Assembly (NCBI GenBank): GCA_002709045.1
Contig: PAPJ01000056.1
Location: forward strand, 1-64,000
DNA: 64,000 bases
From: Planctomycetaceae bacterium
GTDB taxonomy: Bacteria; Planctomycetota; Planctomycetia; Pirellulales; Pirellulaceae
Reading direction: 5' to 3'
Shown: positions 52,951-62,468 of the stretch, one piece after another
Numbering within the stretch: the first letter of the stretch is position 1
Layout of the letters: every line of letters starts with the position of its first letter
Made by a program: the position numbers and the translations under genes
Notes under the pieces: generated by a model
What the model was told of the DNA's origin: nothing
Database searches by the model: none
What the model saw: only the letters and a program-made list of their open reading frames with translations

Positions 52951-53964
52951 ATGATTGTCGTTATGAAAAATGGTGCCAGCCCGGGAGAAATTGCTGAAAC
53001 CGTTAAACGCATCAAGGCACTAGGTCTTAAAGCTCATGTCATTGAAGGAACCGAACGTACGGTGGTTGCGGCTATCGGCGAAAAACGGGAAGAAATGAAG
53101 GAAGCGCTGGAGTCGGGAGATGGTGTCGAAGAAGTGATGCCGATTTTGGCGCCTTATAAAGTGGCCAGTCTGGAAGTGAAGCCCGAGCCGACGGTGGTGA
53201 CGGCCGGTAGTTTGTCGGTTGGTGGAAAGGCCCTTGGAATTATTGGCGGGCCTTGTAGTGTCGAGTCCGAAGAACAAATAATGAATTCTGCCAGAGTTGT
53301 CAAAGCGGCAGGTGGTACGGCGTTGCGCGGCGGAGCGTTCAAACCTCGGACAAGTCCATACAGTTTTCAGGGAATGAAAGAGGAAGGCCTGAAGTTACTG
53401 GCAGCTGCTCGTGATGAAACCGGTCTGGCGGTAGTGACCGAAGTGCTGGCTACAGATGATGTGGATCTGGTTGCAAACTATGCAGATGTACTTCAGATCG
53501 GAGCTCGTAATATGCAGAACTATCGCCTGCTGGAAGCCGTTGGGAATACGGATCGAGCGGTGCTGTTAAAACGCGGAGCATCGGCCACCATGGATGAGTT
53601 TTTGCTGGCCGCTGAATACATTCTTAATGAGGGTAATCCCAATGTAATGCTTTGTGAACGTGGAATTCGTACATTTGAATCACATACTCGTTTTACATTA
53701 CCGCTGGCCTCGGTTACCTACTTACATCATAAGACACACTTGCCGGTGGTAATTGATCCAAGCCATGGAACTGGCCATGCCTATATGGTACCGGACATGG
53801 CCGTTGCGGCTGTTGCAGCCGGTGCTGACGGCTTAATTATTGAAATGCACCCAAATCCTCCGGAAGCGATGAGCGATGGTTATCAGTCATTAACTCCGGA
53901 GCAATTCGACCAGACGCTGGCTCGCTGCAAGACCGTTGCCGGAGCTATCGGCAAGTCGCTTTAG
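52951..53964 (+). CDS. aroF: 3-deoxy-7-phosphoheptulonate (DAHP) synthase, type I beta
   Basis: 337 residues from ATG 52951, giving the usual MIVVMKNGAS start; an upstream ATG at 52894 would begin immediately after the terminator and is unlikely. The first ~70 residues form the ferredoxin-like regulatory domain. The barrel has GIIGGPCSVES, GAFKPRTSPYSFQGM, LLKRGASATMDEFLLAAEYI and IDPSHGTGH. The enzyme joins phosphoenolpyruvate and erythrose 4-phosphate, first step to chorismate. Feedback by its N-domain is typical of this class, and the leader suggests transcription control as well. Its end overlaps the end of the reverse-strand DUF1501 gene by 4 bases. Confidence 0.95.
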   Translation: MIVVMKNGASPGEIAETVKRIKALGLKAHVIEGTERTVVAAIGEKREEMKEALESGDGVEEVMPILAPYKVASLEVKPEPTVVTAGSLSVGGKALGIIGGPCSVESEEQIMNSARVVKAAGGTALRGGAFKPRTSPYSFQGMKEEGLKLLAAARDETGLAVVTEVLATDDVDLVANYADVLQIGARNMQNYRLLEAVGNTDRAVLLKRGASATMDEFLLAAEYILNEGNPNVMLCERGIRTFESHTRFTLPLASVTYLHHKTHLPVVIDPSHGTGHAYMVPDMAVAAVAAGADGLIIEMHPNPPEAMSDGYQSLTPEQFDQTLARCKTVAGAIGKSL

Positions 53965-55208
53965 ACATTTTCGATAAGGGAACCATTTTCTACAATCCGA
54001 ATCGGGCGTCCAACGCTGCTCATGTTTTCATGTAAACCGTCGATGCCTAGTTTGTCGTAAATGGTGGTGAGTAAGTCCGGCACGGAATGCTTGCCGGCTA
54101 CGATTTCCTCCCCACTGGCGCTCGTCCCGCCGATGACTTGTCCGCTATTGATACCGCAGCCGGCGAGGGCGACGCTGTATGCCCGAGGGAAGTGGTCACG
54201 ACCACCACGCGAATTGATTCGTGGAGTTCTGCCGAATTCACCCATCCAGACAACCAACGTCGTCGCCAGCAGTCCCCGGTCTTTCAGGTCTGTCAGTAAC
54301 CGTGCGTACGGTCTATCGACTTCTGAGCAGAGTTCGGTTGTGCGTTGATAGTTGTCAAAGTGCGTGTCCCAATTGCTTGAAGTAACTTCAACAAATGTTA
54401 CTCCTGATTCGATCAGCCGCCTCGCCATTAAGCAACCTGCTGCGAAATTACTTTCACCATAGGATTCCCGAACTGCCGCATTCTCGCTTTGCAGATCGAA
54501 GGCCTGCATGAGCGGGCTGGTGATCATACGGGCAGCTTTACCATAAACCTTGCGGTTGGCCTTGGTCCAGTGTTCAGCACCGGGTCGAGTACTGTCAGTT
54601 TCTAGTTGTTCGAGCAGCCCTAATCGTCGGGTGAATCTTGGCTTGGTTGTTGGGATTTCAGTATTAGCCGGTTTCTGATTGGGATTCGCGATCTTAAACG
54701 GGTCATGGTCGACTCCAAGTAAGCCTGCTCCGGTTAAATTCCGTCCCGGTCCGACTCGTACAAAGGACGGTAATTCAGCATCTAAATTGCCGATGTGATG
54801 AGATACATGAGAACCGATTGCGGGATGTTTGATACTGGCCGAAGGCAGGTATCCGGTTTGAGCCCAGTAGGACGCTCGTGGATGACTTCCTTCGGGGCCG
54901 TGCATTCCTCGTAGCAGGCAGATTTCATTGATTACCTTAGCTGTTTCCGGAAGTCGATCACTGATATGAACGCCGTTTAGAGCTGTTTGTATTGCTCCGG
55001 CATCACCGGCGTTACCAGTTCCGGGCTTTGGATCCCAGGTATCAAGTTGGCTGGGCCCGCCACCCATCCAAAGTAAAATGCAGGAAGTCGCATTGGATTG
55101 CATGGTCGCAGCCTGACTGATAATGTTGGCCTGCCAGGCACTAATAGCCGTTACCCCAAGTGCGGTTCGTTGGAATAATTCTCGGCGGTTAAATCTGGAT
55201 GTCGACAT
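53961..55208 (-). CDS. DUF1501 domain protein (sulfatase-like fold, Tat-type signal)
   Basis: 415 residues. The N-terminus has a twin-arginine signal (FNRRELFQRTALGVTAISAW). The body matches DUF1501: LWMGGGPSQLDTWDPKPG, ICLLRGMHGPEGSHPRASY, TSSNWDTHFDNY and WMGEFGRTPRINSRGGRDHFPRAYSVALAG, the alkaline phosphatase/sulfatase-like fold common in planctomycetes. Its role is unknown; it is nearly always paired with DUF1549/DUF1553 proteins, as here (the next upstream gene, 49 bases away). It is likely exported in folded form. The end overlaps aroF by 4 bases. Confidence 0.92.
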   Translation of the reverse strand: MSTSRFNRRELFQRTALGVTAISAWQANIISQAATMQSNATSCILLWMGGGPSQLDTWDPKPGTGNAGDAGAIQTALNGVHISDRLPETAKVINEICLLRGMHGPEGSHPRASYWAQTGYLPSASIKHPAIGSHVSHHIGNLDAELPSFVRVGPGRNLTGAGLLGVDHDPFKIANPNQKPANTEIPTTKPRFTRRLGLLEQLETDSTRPGAEHWTKANRKVYGKAARMITSPLMQAFDLQSENAAVRESYGESNFAAGCLMARRLIESGVTFVEVTSSNWDTHFDNYQRTTELCSEVDRPYARLLTDLKDRGLLATTLVVWMGEFGRTPRINSRGGRDHFPRAYSVALAGCGINSGQVIGGTSASGEEIVAGKHSVPDLLTTIYDKLGIDGLHENMSSVGRPIRIVENGSLIENV

Positions 55209-55257
55209 ATGCTTCAGTCCTGTATTCGCGTTGGTGCCCCTGCGGTAGGGTTAGCGG

Positions 55258-56838
55258 TTAATGCCTTGTCTTGAATTCCGAGATATTGATGAGTGCCCAG
55301 AGGATATCTTCAAACGCTTCACTTCGATTACCAACCTGTTGGATGTATCGCAGCGTTGTTGATAGCTCTTTACGATTTGGGCGTCGAGATAATGTTTTAA
55401 GGTAAAGCTCCTGAATAGCCTGACGGTTGTTAGGGACTTCCAAAAGCAGGTTGCCAAGCATTGTTCCGGATTGAGCGGTTATTTGTCGGTGAATGGCATC
55501 TCCGTTCATTAACATCAATGCCTGAGGAATAGTTCCGGCGACTTCTTCGCGCAGGTTATTGGGGTCATATCCAAATGTGTCAGAAAATTGGCGGCGAATA
55601 TTGAATTCCGCTCGCTCAGGAAGTTCCGGGAATCGAAGCGTATTCAGGACAGCATCCATTAACTGGTCTGATCGCAACGGTTGAGCTGTATTGGCCTGAA
55701 AAGGTAGTTGGTCATACGGCCGGCGATCCTGACTTTCCAGTTGATAATGACTTGTAGAGACAATCGTGGCGATAAGCCATTTCATGTCGTAACCGGATTC
55801 CGTAAATTTAGCTGCCAGATAGTCGAAGGCCGCTGGAGCAATAGCCTCCCGGTCCGGTCCCATATCATCAACAGGTTCATGGAATCCTTCACCGACTAAT
55901 TCTGACCAAATTCGATTGACGGTTGCCTTGGCAAACCATGGATTATCCGGGGATGTAATCCATGCGGCCAGAGCGCTGCGTCGATCTATATCCGTTGCTC
56001 CCAATGGTAATTGCTTACCATTGAGGAAAAATTTTGGAGCGACTTCCGGGCCAGGTATGGCAGGGTCTTCAAAATTAGGCATTCGATGCTCTAAAGTGCC
56101 GATGAAGCGATTGTTATTTGTTCGTGGCTGGCGACGGATGTTATCCACGGCATAAACAAGGAAGGTTCGCGGATCCATTTGAGGACGAACCGCAACACGT
56201 GGAAAGAATGCTGCCAACTCATGGAATTGTTCTTGTTTCCAACGGTCCGTCGGGTGGTCATGACACTGAGCACACTGAATCTGAATACCCAAGAAAATTC
56301 TTGAGATTTCCGAAACCGTTTCTTCAGGTCTTCCCTGTTGAGCAGCAATTAGGGCAGTTCGTCCGTTTTCCCGAATGTCACCTGAGGATGTAATAAGTTC
56401 ATTGGCAAACTGATCCCAGGAAGTATTTCCGTTAAGAGTATCTGCAAAATAGCGTTCAGCCGTGGTGGCACCCAGCAGGATTTGGTCGTTACTGCGACGG
56501 TAGTAAATCACGTCCCGCCAGAAGCGACCCCAGTTAGTACCGTAATCGGGATCCTGTAACAGAAGTTCGGCAACTTTTGTTCTTTTCTCAGCATGATCTT
56601 CGAGACTAAAGACCAGAATGTCATCCAGTGAAGGGGTCTTACCTGTTATGTCCAAAAACAGACGTCTTAGAAATGTTTCATCATCGCAGATATTGTGGGT
56701 TGATGGCTGAGTTTGCTGGTTGATAAGTCGATCTACCTCTGCAGCAACTTCAAATACAGATTGAGCCCGGTTCGTCTCACAGACAAGCAACAGTCCAATG
56801 AGACTGACAATCGCGATCTTTAACATACGATTGATCAT
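55258..56838 (-). CDS. DUF1549/DUF1553 (PSCyt2/PSD1) protein
   Basis: 526 residues with a signal peptide (IAIVSLIGLLLVCETNRAQ). DUF1549/PSCyt2 block: INQQTQPSTHN, FLRRLFLDITGKTPSLDDI and RFWRDVIYYRRSN. One c-type haem motif is seen at QCAQCHDHPTDRWKQEQF, and DUF1553/PSD1 follows (RRSALAAWITSPDNPWFAKATVNRIWSEL, GPDREAIAPAAFDYLA, SDQLMDAVLNTLRFPELPERAEF). Planctomycetes have many such proteins, each paired with a DUF1501 protein, as here. They are thought to act in polysaccharide handling or redox in the periplasm, but no function is proven. At 526 residues it is shorter than many PSD1 proteins. Confidence 0.9.
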   Translation of the reverse strand: MINRMLKIAIVSLIGLLLVCETNRAQSVFEVAAEVDRLINQQTQPSTHNICDDETFLRRLFLDITGKTPSLDDILVFSLEDHAEKRTKVAELLLQDPDYGTNWGRFWRDVIYYRRSNDQILLGATTAERYFADTLNGNTSWDQFANELITSSGDIRENGRTALIAAQQGRPEETVSEISRIFLGIQIQCAQCHDHPTDRWKQEQFHELAAFFPRVAVRPQMDPRTFLVYAVDNIRRQPRTNNNRFIGTLEHRMPNFEDPAIPGPEVAPKFFLNGKQLPLGATDIDRRSALAAWITSPDNPWFAKATVNRIWSELVGEGFHEPVDDMGPDREAIAPAAFDYLAAKFTESGYDMKWLIATIVSTSHYQLESQDRRPYDQLPFQANTAQPLRSDQLMDAVLNTLRFPELPERAEFNIRRQFSDTFGYDPNNLREEVAGTIPQALMLMNGDAIHRQITAQSGTMLGNLLLEVPNNRQAIQELYLKTLSRRPNRKELSTTLRYIQQVGNRSEAFEDILWALINISEFKTRH

Positions 56839-57006
56839 GGTAATATTTCTCTGTTGTGCCCCGGCATAATTATTTAACTCATATTATCGGCAAGTGTTTC
56901 GCTGATTCTACTCGATATAATAGTTGACAGACGAAACTTTCGACTTAGCGCTGAGGTTTAATAGGAAAACAGGGGCAGATGTCGAGAAATGAATATCAGG
57001 TGAAAG

Positions 57007-57456
57007 ATGAAAATTGTAGTTAGCCTAATCATATTTCTTTTGTATACCGCTTGTGCCGGACAGTTATTAGGACAACCTTCGGCAACTCCACAACAACGCC
57101 AGCAGCGATTTCGTCAGTTGACGCAGCGGTTTGATGTTAATGGAAATGGTCAACTTGATTCTAATGAACGTCAGGCACTACAGCGTTTTATTCAACAGCG
57201 GAACATGAATAATAATTCTCCGCAACGTCCGCAAATGCAGCGGCCACAAACGCAGCCAAATAACCAACCGCAAGGGCGTCCTGATACAGTCCAGCGTCCA
57301 GGCAACGGACAACGCCGTCAGCGTTTTCTTTTTCAACCTCGTAAACGCGAGAGCAAACTGGATAAGAGTCGATTATTAAATCGATTTGATACTAACCGGG
57401 ATGGACAGTTGAGTCCGACTGAACGCGCCGCAGCAATTGAAGCGATGAGCAAGTAA
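57007..57456 (+). CDS. Exported EF-hand protein
   Basis: 149 residues. A signal peptide (VSLIIFLLYTACAGQLLGQ) is followed by one EF-hand-like loop FDVNGNGQLDSNE, a Gln/Asn/Pro-rich middle (~70-105), and a second loop FDTNRDGQLSPTE near the end. Both loops keep Asp at positions 1 and 3 or 5 and Gly at 6, so calcium binding is likely. Such low-complexity EF-hand proteins are common in planctomycetes and often sit near DUF1501/DUF1549 or sulfatase genes. It runs divergently from the DUF1549 gene. It ends 9 bases before the convergent STN-like gene. Confidence 0.82.
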   Translation: MKIVVSLIIFLLYTACAGQLLGQPSATPQQRQQRFRQLTQRFDVNGNGQLDSNERQALQRFIQQRNMNNNSPQRPQMQRPQTQPNNQPQGRPDTVQRPGNGQRRQRFLFQPRKRESKLDKSRLLNRFDTNRDGQLSPTERAAAIEAMSK

Positions 57457-57464
57457 CAAAAGAA

Positions 57465-59396
57465 CTAATTCAGTTGTTCAGCCACAAGTCGATGAATGGC
57501 TGCCGGTGCTGAAAGCCCCATGCGGCCGTCAGGTAATGTCTCCATAAATCTGATGTCGACATCATTCTGCCCGTCTTCGGCCAGTTGCTTGAGCGTCTTT
57601 ACTAAGGCATCTCTTTTTGTGAGAGGTAATTTTTTGAGATCATAGATTCCGATTTGGTTGGCTGCTAAAGCATGTGCGGCAGAGGTGATCTCCAGAACAC
57701 CGTTTGCCCGTGCTATATAAGACAACCCGTTGTTTGTCAGGGCTTGATCGAGACACTCCTGTAAAGGTTCATCTTCTGTTGTCACATCGACCTGACTGGC
57801 AGGTGTCCAGCCGGCCTGCCAGATGTTTTTCCAGTTGGCCTGAAACTGTAATTCGGAAATGGAATTGAGGTGCACTAGAATTTGTAGCAGTGGTGTACCA
57901 TCATTGAAATCCATAGTGAATTTCTTTTGGTATTGGGCCCAAATATTGGCTTCGTAGGAATCAGTTTCTGCTTGGGTGTTTTGTAAACGTGTGAGTAATT
58001 TTCGTACCCTGTCTTGTGTGCGGTTCGTTCCGGATATCTCCAGATGAAAGACTTTCTCATTTTCTTCATCGGCAACAGGTTTCGCGATATCAAATTCGTC
58101 GATCGCCAGAAGTCGGTTGATGACATTACTTAGTTTTTCTGCCGTCGGTTGATTCTCAATCGTATCGCCTTGTTCCTGTTTATAGATTGTGCTGGAAATC
58201 GCAGAGTCGACATGCGACTTAGCCAGAATTAAAACATGTCCGTCTTTGATTTGATGGGCCAGTTGCTGCTCTTCAAGAACGCGCGTCAGAATTTGCTCAA
58301 TCGTTTGCTTTTCGGAGGTATGCTGTACTGCCACCGCATAACTTATATTCATAAGTTCAAGTGATTCAAGATCGTATGTAAACGGAATGTTACCTAGTGT
58401 CCCCAGAAATTCGAGAAATTTATTAAGCGGAATCGGATTAGTTACATCGATCTCAGGTACGGTGAAACGAAGTCCGCTTTGGATGTTTATCGGTGTCGCC
58501 GGAGGTCGTGGTGTATTTTTATCAGCGGTGGGGAGCTTAGCTACCGGCGCCGCATTTTCTATATCGATGGGGGCATTACTTAAAAATGGTGCAATATCTT
58601 CAATGACCGAATCGAGTTCTTCGGACATATTCTCAGCATCGGCTCCATCTGGGGCTTCCGGCGTTAGACCTTCCGGTGCAACAGGAAGAGGAACCTCTTC
58701 TTCCACCGGGTCTGGTGTTTTATTTTCAGTGGATTCGCCCGGCTTCTCTGGGTTATCAGCTGTAGACACTGGACGTTCGGTTTTGGAGGCTCCCGTGACT
58801 TCCAAGTCTGTTTTTTCTGATGTGACATTAGCAGTCACTGAGTTTACAGTTGGCTGGTCGGCATTCTCCTTACCTGTATTGATACTGTTGACCGGGTGTG
58901 AGTTTTCTTGGTTGGTATTAACCGATATTTCTGAGGAGTGTTCGCCTGAAAGACTGAAAGTTATGATGATACCGATCAAAATCAACGTAGATATACAAGA
59001 GAATGTGACCAGTAGTTTTTTGCGTTTGTCTGTAGCAGACGTATCAATCCACTCGGACATAGTCTCCGGTTGCAGATTTTCCTCAGTGTTTTTAGCAGTT
59101 TTACGATCGTTGCCGGAATGATTAGCAATCTGGCTGAACTCTTCGTTAATGTTTTGGCTGGCGGTATAGCCGAAATCTTCGACGGTGTCTGTGTGGTCCT
59201 GCAGTTGTTCCTGGACATCAGCCGAGGTTGATGATTCAGTTGTCGGAGTAAGGACTTCAGTCTCTGTGAGGTTGTTTTCAGGGATCTGAACCATACTGCC
59301 ACATTTTGGGCAGGCGAGAATCTGCCCGAGCAGTGACGATTTACTAACCGTCAGTTTTGATTTGCAGGTAACGCATTTTATCGAAAAGGGTTGCAT
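57465..59396 (-). CDS. Zinc-ribbon membrane protein with two STN-like domains
   Basis: 643 residues. An N-terminal zinc ribbon (CVTCKSKLTV...ACPKCGSMVQIPE, two CxxC) and an acidic/Thr-rich cytoplasmic linker lead to one membrane helix (LVTFSCISTLILIGIIITFSL, ~130-150). Outside are a Ser/Thr/Glu-rich stretch and then two regions that look like STN/secretin-N domains: FLEFLGTLGNIPFTYDLESLELMNISYAVAV and a second with QFQANWKNIWQAGWTP and LQECLDQALTNNGLSYIA. STN domains bind short peptides or form part of secretins and TonB receptors. Its upstream neighbour is the pseudokinase, which has a similar domain at its end. No function assigned. Confidence 0.68.
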   Translation of the reverse strand: MQPFSIKCVTCKSKLTVSKSSLLGQILACPKCGSMVQIPENNLTETEVLTPTTESSTSADVQEQLQDHTDTVEDFGYTASQNINEEFSQIANHSGNDRKTAKNTEENLQPETMSEWIDTSATDKRKKLLVTFSCISTLILIGIIITFSLSGEHSSEISVNTNQENSHPVNSINTGKENADQPTVNSVTANVTSEKTDLEVTGASKTERPVSTADNPEKPGESTENKTPDPVEEEVPLPVAPEGLTPEAPDGADAENMSEELDSVIEDIAPFLSNAPIDIENAAPVAKLPTADKNTPRPPATPINIQSGLRFTVPEIDVTNPIPLNKFLEFLGTLGNIPFTYDLESLELMNISYAVAVQHTSEKQTIEQILTRVLEEQQLAHQIKDGHVLILAKSHVDSAISSTIYKQEQGDTIENQPTAEKLSNVINRLLAIDEFDIAKPVADEENEKVFHLEISGTNRTQDRVRKLLTRLQNTQAETDSYEANIWAQYQKKFTMDFNDGTPLLQILVHLNSISELQFQANWKNIWQAGWTPASQVDVTTEDEPLQECLDQALTNNGLSYIARANGVLEITSAAHALAANQIGIYDLKKLPLTKRDALVKTLKQLAEDGQNDVDIRFMETLPDGRMGLSAPAAIHRLVAEQLN

Positions 59397-59467
59397 AGAT
59401 CCCCCTGCACTTTATTCGAGAATTCCAGGAATCAGAAAATCTCACGGTTATAAGTTCATTCTGCTTG

Positions 59468-62458
59468 TTATTCTACGAAAACAGGCGGAAGCGTGTATTG
59501 TTTACTTTCGGCAGCCTTGCGTGTTGTCAACAGGATAATTCTGGTACCGGCTTTGATTGGATCGTCGGTGATCAGCCAAACGAGCTTTTGATCTTTTTCT
59601 GTAGGTGATTGTACTGTTGTCACAGGATTTGCTTTCATGACGATTCCTGTCAGGATTTCTTCGAGTGGTTTATCTTCTATTACGAAGTCCCGAATGGCCT
59701 GATTTCGGGTGATTCCCTCGTCCATTAGATCGTTTCCGTCAATTTTGATATCGAACTCAAAAGGTAGTCCCCGAATCGAGCTACGGACATCCATCACGAT
59801 ATCAGCAATGGCTAAGTTTAGGTCTTGTTGAGGGATATCGACGGACATCGGAGTTTTTAGGAGTTCCTCAATATTTTGAGGTGTTGTGGTTGTCGTAGGA
59901 TTACTGCCTACTGGTATGGCACCTGGTTCTGAAGCTAAACTTAATTCACTCGCGATGAGGATATTCGGGGCAGCCTCGACCGGCATCGCGATATTGAGTA
60001 TAGGCGTCTGGTCCTCTACTTGGATGCGTGTTTGAGTGTGTAAAAACCGAATCATTCCTGGAAATCGGAATGCGACAGCGCGCCAGTGCTTAGATGGATT
60101 GATATCTACGATGTAGCTTTCAATCTGATCTGGGATCTCGTTCATTCGTTCGCGGATTTGTGTAATAATCTCACGTTTATCCAGTGTGAGTCCTGCTGAC
60201 ATTCGTGCTTCAATGTAGAACACCTGATCAAAATGGAAGCTAATGAGCATTGCTTCGAGGCCTTCCCCGAGTAACCACTGTAGTGGTTCACGAACTTTTT
60301 TTGGATCGCCAAAATAGAAGGAATTTCCGTCTCGGAAAAGTGATGTGAACAGGAAACTGGGAGCCATCAGCACATTGATATGACGTTGATTGTCGGACTG
60401 TTTAAGTAATTGAGTGATCGTCCGGCGAAGCAGTGGTGGTTTCCCTCCCCATTCAAGTGTTGACTGCATGGCAGCAGCCGATCCAAATACCAGTACGCTG
60501 TCCTGTTCCGGGATAAGCGCACTGTATTGCCCTACTTGAAAGATAAATCCATTTTCAGTTTCTTCGGAATCCGGATCTCCCAATAACCCGCTGCGGGCTC
60601 CGCGGTCAAGTGCTTCTGACAGGTAAACGACAATATTGGGAATCGTTCCCTGTTCCTGTTCTTCCTCCAGCCAACTGAGAACCAAACGATCGATTTTATC
60701 GAGAGCCACACCGGTGGCACTTTCAAAAGATGAAATCGTGGAAGAAATCTCTGGTCCAAACGCCTGTAATACGGATGGTCCGTGTTGGGTGGCTAATAGT
60801 TCGGCAACTTCGATCGTGATAAAGAGCTGAGCTCCTGGCGGCGTCCAGGCTAGATCGATAGGCTCACCGTTGGTTGGGGATGCCCAAAGTGTTTCACCAT
60901 CATCATCGATTAGTACCACGTCTTCCTCGGATGATTGCTGAGGTGTTTCTGTACGGTCATTATCATTTTTCGGTGGTGTGGCCTCAGTTTCCTTGTCGTC
61001 TTTTTTATCACCGCCGGGTTTGTCAGTATTGGTTTTTACGATTTCTCCGTTGTTATTTCCATCACCATCATTTTCGATGGTGGTGTTATTTAGCAATACG
61101 AAGACCATGATGATTCCAAGAATTCCGGCACCGACTCCGCCCCATAGAATTGGGTTGGCCCAGGGTGACTTCTTCTTACGACGATTGTGACGACGGGATA
61201 CAGGAATAGGTTTTGGTTTTTCGTCGGCTAGGCCATCGGTAATGGATCTCTCAGATGTAGTGTTGGTTATGTCGAAGTTAGCTGTAGATTTTGTTTCCAC
61301 CACACCCTTTGAACCGTGTTCAGGTAAAGGAGGCATGTTTAAGATGGCGCTTTCGGTGGTCAAAGCTGCTTCGTAGTTGAGCAACGAGTTGTCGATTTTT
61401 GTTGGCACAACCTGTTGTTGTAGTGATTCAGGTACGAGCAGAAGGAGTTTGTCAGCAACTTCACGCACAGATTGAAATCTTGTGTCGGGATTCTTTGCGG
61501 TCAAGTAGTTGAGAAACTGACTGAGATTATCCCCGATGTCAAACGGGGAAAGGTCAGCAATCGGATCATTGGCATGGCGATTCAGTTTCTCCTGAATCGA
61601 TCCGCCCGGGAATGGTACCATTCCGGTTAGCATTTGAAATAGAATACTGCCTAGACTATAGATGTCAGACTGTGAGGTTGGCATGGCACCAGGTAATTGC
61701 CACTCAGGACTCATATAATCAGCGGCTTCGACTAATTGAGGAAGGGCTTCATCAGCCGGCAGGTTAAGCGGACGTGGTAACCGTTCTACAGGTAATAAAA
61801 GCTTGACCAGGTTTTGTTTGTCCAGCCAGATCTGATTTGGTGTCAGTAAGCCAAAAAGTATTCTGCATTGATGTAGATGAGCTAAAGCACTGGCAAGCTG
61901 CCAGGCAATGAAGCAAGCTGTTGTTTGATCGAGTCGGGATATGGAACGTAGTCTGTCACCCAGTGAAGTAAATCCCTCGGTGTTAACACCTGGATCTTCC
62001 AGCACAAGATAGCGAAAGGATGTTTGATCGATGAGATCATAGATTCGCCAGATATTGGCATCCTTGATTACGGCGGTCGTTTTGGCTCGTTGTGTAATCT
62101 TTTCCCAAACAGCAGCGTCTTTAAGTTCATCACCTTTCAGGAAGTGTAAGATGACGGGATGCGAGGTATCGATGTGCCTGGCTTGAAACCAACCCTTTAG
62201 TGGACCCTCGGCAATCCGGTGAAAAATTCGGTAACTCCCAAAGTCGAATGGTCCTTGGTGCCCTTTGAGCAGTACGCTGGCCTGATATCTGCTTAATTTC
62301 CTTTTCTTTATCAGCCAGGCGGCAATGCTCTTAGCCTGATCCAGTTCGGGGCTCTCCGACACCAGCTTGGCAAACTCCAGACGTAACGCCACACACTCCT
62401 GGTTTTCCAGTAGTTTGCTCTCACGTAAGTTGAACCAAAAGTCAGAGGATGTGGTCAT
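59468..62458 (-). CDS. Membrane-anchored pseudokinase with STN-like C-terminal domain
   Basis: 996 residues from ATG 62458 (the longer frame to 62485 would overlap the threonine aldolase gene). The N-terminal ~340 residues show a kinase fold (IAWQLASALAHLHQCRILFG, DYMSPEWQLPG like APE, SDIYSLGSILFQMLTGMVPFPGG, NPDTRFQSVREV). The HRDxKxxN loop reads FGLLTPNQIW with no Asp, the DFG region reads VKLLLPVERLP, and the P-loop lacks GxGxxG. It is therefore probably catalytically dead. A Lys/Arg cluster and one membrane helix (ILWGGVGAGILGIIMVFVLL) precede a large periplasmic domain and an STN-like end (KPLEEILTGIVMKANPV). Confidence 0.82.
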   Translation of the reverse strand: MTTSSDFWFNLRESKLLENQECVALRLEFAKLVSESPELDQAKSIAAWLIKKRKLSRYQASVLLKGHQGPFDFGSYRIFHRIAEGPLKGWFQARHIDTSHPVILHFLKGDELKDAAVWEKITQRAKTTAVIKDANIWRIYDLIDQTSFRYLVLEDPGVNTEGFTSLGDRLRSISRLDQTTACFIAWQLASALAHLHQCRILFGLLTPNQIWLDKQNLVKLLLPVERLPRPLNLPADEALPQLVEAADYMSPEWQLPGAMPTSQSDIYSLGSILFQMLTGMVPFPGGSIQEKLNRHANDPIADLSPFDIGDNLSQFLNYLTAKNPDTRFQSVREVADKLLLLVPESLQQQVVPTKIDNSLLNYEAALTTESAILNMPPLPEHGSKGVVETKSTANFDITNTTSERSITDGLADEKPKPIPVSRRHNRRKKKSPWANPILWGGVGAGILGIIMVFVLLNNTTIENDGDGNNNGEIVKTNTDKPGGDKKDDKETEATPPKNDNDRTETPQQSSEEDVVLIDDDGETLWASPTNGEPIDLAWTPPGAQLFITIEVAELLATQHGPSVLQAFGPEISSTISSFESATGVALDKIDRLVLSWLEEEQEQGTIPNIVVYLSEALDRGARSGLLGDPDSEETENGFIFQVGQYSALIPEQDSVLVFGSAAAMQSTLEWGGKPPLLRRTITQLLKQSDNQRHINVLMAPSFLFTSLFRDGNSFYFGDPKKVREPLQWLLGEGLEAMLISFHFDQVFYIEARMSAGLTLDKREIITQIRERMNEIPDQIESYIVDINPSKHWRAVAFRFPGMIRFLHTQTRIQVEDQTPILNIAMPVEAAPNILIASELSLASEPGAIPVGSNPTTTTTPQNIEELLKTPMSVDIPQQDLNLAIADIVMDVRSSIRGLPFEFDIKIDGNDLMDEGITRNQAIRDFVIEDKPLEEILTGIVMKANPVTTVQSPTEKDQKLVWLITDDPIKAGTRIILLTTRKAAESKQYTLPPVFVE

Positions 62459-62468
62459 GTCTGAATTA

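Noticed and set aside
58387..59121. 244-codon frame on the + strand opposite the STN-like zinc-ribbon gene
   Set aside because: Ser/Gly-rich antisense of a Ser/Thr/Glu-rich region, with no domain; the reverse-strand gene has clear zinc-ribbon, membrane and STN features.
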